Shown here piece by piece: positions 61,209-64,000 of a stretch of DNA of 64,000 nucleotides. This DNA is from Streptomyces sp. NBC_00457 (lineage in GTDB: Bacteria; Actinomycetota; Actinomycetes; Streptomycetales; Streptomycetaceae). Under the pieces are notes generated by a model, which saw only the letters and a list, made by a program, of their open reading frames with translations, was not told the DNA's origin and made no database searches. The translations under genes and the position numbers were made by a program. The stretch is from contig NZ_CP107905.1 in NCBI RefSeq assembly GCF_036014015.1, forward strand, positions 1,426,001-1,490,000, written 5' to 3'. The stretch's first letter is position 1; each line of letters begins with the position of its first letter.

Positions 61209-62114
61209 TCAGGCAACGGTGAGGACGAGCTTGCCCCGCACATGCCCGGCATCGCTGACCTGCTGGGCGGTGGCAGCCTGGTCGAGCGGGTAGGAGGTGA
61301 CGGTGGTGACGAGCTTTCCGGCCGCGGCGTCTTGTGCCAGGGCGGCCAGGCGCTCGGGCGAGGCCTGCGCGCCGCCTTGGGCGAAGGTGATGCCGAGCTG
61401 CCGCGCGCGGAAGTCGGCGATGGTGACGATGCGCTCGGTGCCGCCCCGCAGGGTGATCGAGTCCTCCAGGGCGCCCTTGCCGGCCAGGTCGAACACCGCG
61501 TCCACGCCGTCGGGGGCCAGCTCCCGGACCCGCTCGACCAGGCCCTCGCCGTACACGGTCGCCGTGGCGCCGAGCGAGGTGAGGTAGTCCTGGTTGGCGG
61601 GGCCTGCGGTGCCGATGACACGCGCTCCGCGGGCCGTGGCGAGCTGGACCGCCAGCGTTCCGACCCCTCCGGACGCGCCGTGCATCAGTACGGTCTCGCC
61701 TGCGGTGACGCCCAGCAGGTTCAGGACCCGCTCGGCCGTCTCACTCGCCACCGGCAACGCGGCCGCATCCTGCCACTCCAGATCGACGGGCTTGGGGGCC
61801 ACGATGGTGGCCAGCGCGTACTCGGCGTACGAGCCGGTGTCGGCCCAGCCCAGCACCTCGTCACCCACCTGCACGTGCTGGACGCCCTCACCCAGCGCGT
61901 CCACCACGCCGGCCAACTCGCCGCCGGGGACGGACGGGAAGGTCGTCGGGTACACGGCCTCCAGCATCCCCGAACGGATCTTGCCGTCCAGTCCGTTCAC
62001 TCCGGACGCCTTCACGCGGACGCGGACCTGGCCGGGGCCGGGCTGCGGGACCTCGATCTCCGCCTCGTGCAGCACTTCCGTGCCGCCGAAACGGTCGAAC
62101 AGGATGGGTTTCAT
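61209..62114 (-). CDS. Quinone oxidoreductase-type medium-chain dehydrogenase (zinc-free)
   Basis: This is a 301-residue MDR protein. The GroES-like N-terminal half contains VKASGVNGLDGKIRSGM and PSVPGGELAGVVDALGEGV. The Rossmann motif at residues 146-157 is GASGGVGTLAVQL. The zinc-binding cysteines and histidine of alcohol dehydrogenases are absent, which places it with NADPH:quinone/enone reductases. It is the first gene of the operon with OYE and MarR, consistent with detoxification of electrophilic carbonyls. The promoter region upstream has two operator-like palindromes. Confidence 0.88.
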   Translation of the reverse strand: MKPILFDRFGGTEVLHEAEIEVPQPGPGQVRVRVKASGVNGLDGKIRSGMLEAVYPTTFPSVPGGELAGVVDALGEGVQHVQVGDEVLGWADTGSYAEYALATIVAPKPVDLEWQDAAALPVASETAERVLNLLGVTAGETVLMHGASGGVGTLAVQLATARGARVIGTAGPANQDYLTSLGATATVYGEGLVERVRELAPDGVDAVFDLAGKGALEDSITLRGGTERIVTIADFRARQLGITFAQGGAQASPERLAALAQDAAAGKLVTTVTSYPLDQAATAQQVSDAGHVRGKLVLTVA

Positions 62115-62145
62115 GACGACTCCTCTCGCGCCACCACCCCTTTAG

Positions 62146-62194
62146 GTGGCTGGCCACGTAATGAACATAGCAGCAAACACGTGGCTAGCCAAGT
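62146..62194. promoter_or_regulatory. Two MarR-type operators at the redox operon promoter
   Basis: GTGGC-TG-GCCAC (62146-62157) and ACGTGGCTAGCCAAGT (62179-62194, with the perfect core TGGCTAGCCA) are about 34 bp apart. They lie immediately upstream of the quinone-oxidoreductase start. They share TGGCTNGCCA. Confidence 0.65.
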
Positions 62195-62569
62195 ATTTGC
62201 TTTCGCTGGAGCGTCCCGACCGGAAGCTGGATGACAGAGCCGGCCAGACCCTGGCGGTCAGCGGTTCCCATCTGGCTCAGGGGCCCGGGGCGCTCACGGG
62301 TGGGAGTGGGCATCGGCGAGGTCGGCCTGCCGGGCGACGCCGATCACGCTGATCGCCGTGCGGCAAGCTCCGGCCAGGACCAGGACAGCGACCGGCCCCG
62401 TTGCCCGAGGGCAGGCACGCTGTTCGCCGCCACCGCGCCGCGTCGCTCATCGCGACGACCTGGACAGCGGTCATACCGTCCGGCGGTTGCTGGCCGGCGG
62501 CGACGCGGTCGATTGCGGTTCGGGCTGTCCCGGGGGTCAGCACACTGGACCGGCCCTGGACATGCCGAA
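62195..62569. other. Gene-free stretch
   Basis: These 375 bp lie between the redox operon promoter and the cold-shock gene terminator. Short open frames exist on both strands, but none has a ribosome-binding site, recognisable motif or the codon-position bias of neighbouring genes. Nothing functional was recognised. Confidence 0.5.
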
Positions 62570-62593
62570 GGCCGGCGCCATGCGGCGCCGGCC
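62570..62593 (-). terminator. Terminator of the cold-shock gene
   Basis: A perfect hairpin has 10-bp arms GGCCGGCGCC and GGCGCCGGCC around ATGC. It lies 48 bp beyond the cold-shock gene stop codon. Confidence 0.85.
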
Positions 62594-62640
62594 CTCGCAT
62601 CAACATCAAGAGGTGTCCGGCAGGTCTTGCCCGCCGGGTC

Positions 62641-62844
62641 TCAGATGGCGCGGACGTGCGAGGCCTGCGGGCCCTTGGGGCCCTGGACGATCTCGAACTC
62701 CACGTGCTGGTTCTCCTCGAGGCTACGGAAGCCGGAGCTGTCGATCTCCGAGTAGTGCACGAAGACGTCCGGGCCGCCCTCGGCCTGGGCGATGAAGCCG
62801 AAGCCCTTCTCGGCGTTGAACCACTTGACGGTTCCCTGAGTCAT
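62641..62844 (-). CDS. Cold-shock protein (CspA family)
   Basis: This 67-residue OB-fold protein is almost all cold-shock domain. RNP1 is KGFGFIAQ and RNP2 is VFVHYSEI, with [15 protein letters not shown] at the N-terminus and [10 protein letters not shown] at the end. It binds single-stranded nucleic acid and acts as an RNA chaperone in the cytoplasm. ATG 62842-62844 has AAGGAG 9 nt upstream. It is a single-gene transcript ending in a strong hairpin. The divergent region before it is long enough for a structured 5-prime leader, as is usual for csp genes. Confidence 0.95.
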   Translation of the reverse strand: MTQGTVKWFNAEKGFGFIAQAEGGPDVFVHYSEIDSSGFRSLEENQHVEFEIVQGPKGPQASHVRAI

Positions 62845-63196
62845 TTTGTTGCTCCTTGCAGGGGCTGGGGTACGGGACCCGCACCGTGCGGTGCCCCGGG
62901 CCGGCCTGGACGCTACTTCTCCAGTTCCCTGAAGGAAGGCGGCGCCCGCGACATCGTTCTTCGCGAGCGTGCGGTGAAACACAGACACAAAAACTACGAC
63001 CGCCGCGTACAACCCGCCCCCCGCCGGATTCATTCCCACCGCGTGACGCAGGGCCTGGCAGTCCTCGCCAAGGCGCCGGGCGACAGAGAGACCGCCGATC
63101 CATGGATAAACCTTCCTCTCCCGCCCCTGCGCGGGCGCTCTTACGGTCGGGGCTGCGGGCGCTCACCGGCCCGCCGTACCGAAGGAGCAAGACCCC
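62845..63196. other. Divergent promoter region of the csp and SDR genes
   Basis: These 352 bp have no convincing gene. The region should contain the cold-shock gene promoter and leader on the minus strand and the SDR promoter on the plus strand. An A-rich patch (about 62979-62998) is the only AT-rich segment. The AAGGAG ribosome-binding site of the SDR gene is at about 63180-63186. No clear operator was seen. Confidence 0.5.
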
Positions 63197-63946
63197 ATGA
63201 AGATGACCGGCAACACGATCCTGATCACCGGCGGCACCTCGGGCATCGGCCTCGGCCTGGCCCTGCGCCTGCACGAGGCCGGCAACAAGGTGATCGTCGC
63301 CGGCCGGCGCAAGGAACTCCTCGACGAGATCACGGCCGAGCACCCGGGCATCGACGCGCTCGTCCTCGATGTCGCGGACCCCGACTCCATCGCCCGGGCC
63401 CGGGAGACCGTGGCGGCGAGCCACCCGGGGCTGAACGTCCTGGTCAACAACGCCGGCATCATGCAGTTCGAGAATCTCCTGGACCCGGCCGGACTCCGGG
63501 TCGCCGAGGATCACGTCACGGTCAACCTGCTCGGCACGCTCCGGATGACGTATGCCTTCCTGCCGCTGCTGGTGGGCAAGGACGACGCGGTCGTCGTGAA
63601 CGTCACCTCGTCGCTGGCGTTCGTCCCGTTCCAGAGCACGCCGACCTACAGCGCGACCAAGGCCGCGCTGCACTCCTTCTCCGAAAGCCTGCGCATCCAG
63701 CTCGCCGGGGCCGACGCCGGCGTCCAGGTGATCGAGGTGGTCCCGCCGGGCGTGCGCACGGCGCTGCTGGGCCAGCAGGACAGCGACCAGTCGATGCCGT
63801 TGGACGACTTCCTCACCGAGACCCTCGACCTGCTGCGTGAGAAGCCCGACGCGCAGGAACTGGTCGTCGAGCGCGCCAGGTTCATCCGTGACGCGCAGGC
63901 CAACGGCTCCTACGACGAGGTCCTCGCCATGATCAGCGGCAGCTGA
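63197..63946 (+). CDS. DltE-like short-chain dehydrogenase/reductase
   Basis: This is a 249-residue SDR. The cofactor motif is ITGGTSGIGLGLALRL, NNAG is in VLVNNAGIM, the catalytic Ser in VTSSLAFVP, and Y-x-x-x-K in YSATKAALHSFSESLR. The sequence closely follows the DltE/YvaG-type group of cytoplasmic oxidoreductases with broad or unknown substrates. It ends RFIRDAQANGSYDEVLAMIS, typical of that group. ATG 63197 lies behind AAGGAG. It is a single gene, divergent from the cold-shock gene. The 54 bp after its stop to the window end hold nothing recognisable. Confidence 0.9.
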   Translation: MKMTGNTILITGGTSGIGLGLALRLHEAGNKVIVAGRRKELLDEITAEHPGIDALVLDVADPDSIARARETVAASHPGLNVLVNNAGIMQFENLLDPAGLRVAEDHVTVNLLGTLRMTYAFLPLLVGKDDAVVVNVTSSLAFVPFQSTPTYSATKAALHSFSESLRIQLAGADAGVQVIEVVPPGVRTALLGQQDSDQSMPLDDFLTETLDLLREKPDAQELVVERARFIRDAQANGSYDEVLAMISGS

Positions 63947-64000
63947 CCGATCTGGAGTGACCGACGCGAGCGCCCTCGACGTCGGCCGTGCGGGCGGCTT

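Noticed and set aside
62277..62609. 110-residue minus-strand frame downstream of the cold-shock gene
   Set aside because: It runs through the cold-shock terminator hairpin, has no ribosome-binding site and no family resemblance.

Overview
The window is high-GC actinobacterial chromosome with the hallmarks of Streptomyces. Codon third positions are strongly G/C, GTG starts and ATGA/GTGA stop-start overlaps are common, large LacI/GntR/TetR/RpiR/MarR regulator families are present, and a GC-rich dispersed repeat (core GCAGTTCCCCGCGCCCC) of the kind I recognise from Streptomyces intergenic regions occurs twice. No secondary-metabolite cluster, CRISPR array, phage or conjugative element is visible. 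This is a catabolic and regulatory accessory region with about 48 protein genes, one tRNA and several decayed genes.

Layout. 1-0.7 kb: the start of a DeoR-type regulator leaving the left edge, an IS110-type transposase relic and a tRNA-Pro(GGG). 0.7-3 kb: an EmrB/QacA-type exporter divergent from its TetR repressor over two near-identical palindromes. 3-8.8 kb: an aromatic-acid meta-cleavage operon (GntR/FCD regulator, 4-oxalomesaconate hydratase, RraA-like aldolase, PrpF-like tautomerase, type I extradiol dioxygenase, AAHS transporter) with the same operator motif at both ends. 8.8-10.7 kb: a LysR/EamA divergent pair.

10.7-25.4 kb plus 29.0-30.5 kb: an intracellular glycan-degradation locus. 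It has a SIS protein, RpiR regulator, GH38 alpha-mannosidase, a sugar ABC importer (lipoprotein and two permeases), GH3 beta-glycosidase, N-acetylglucosamine-kinase-like protein, GH5-like hydrolase and GH3 beta-N-acetylhexosaminidase. None of the hydrolases has a signal peptide, so oligosaccharides are probably imported first and cut inside. The enzyme set fits N-glycan core or mannoside salvage. Inserted in it (25.4-29 kb) is a VanRS-like two-component system with a membrane endonuclease/exonuclease/phosphatase protein and a VanY-like D,D-carboxypeptidase.

31.2-45 kb: cyclitol/sugar catabolism. One part is LacI, Gfo/Idh oxidoreductase, a second LacI, 2-oxoglutarate dioxygenase, SDR and an IolG-like dehydrogenase. 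The other is an IolE-like isomerase with a ribose/inositol-type ABC importer, divergent from a decayed iolC kinase and a HutC-type GntR regulator. A secreted lipase lies between the two parts.

45-57.3 kb: DUF427 protein, aldo/keto reductase behind a MerR-type promoter, a truncated NUDIX gene, and then a nucleoside-type module (amidohydrolase/deaminase, LacI, GATase1-like protein, BMP-family lipoprotein, dual ATPase, two permeases). Two identical CAAAACGTTTTG operators tie that module together. It is followed by a secreted phytase-like protein and a CGNR zinc-finger regulator. 57.3-64 kb: epoxide hydrolase, a redox operon (quinone oxidoreductase, Old Yellow Enzyme, MarR, frameshifted NmrA-like gene), a cold-shock protein and a DltE-like SDR.

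All functional assignments rest on motifs and family recognition by eye; no database search was run.
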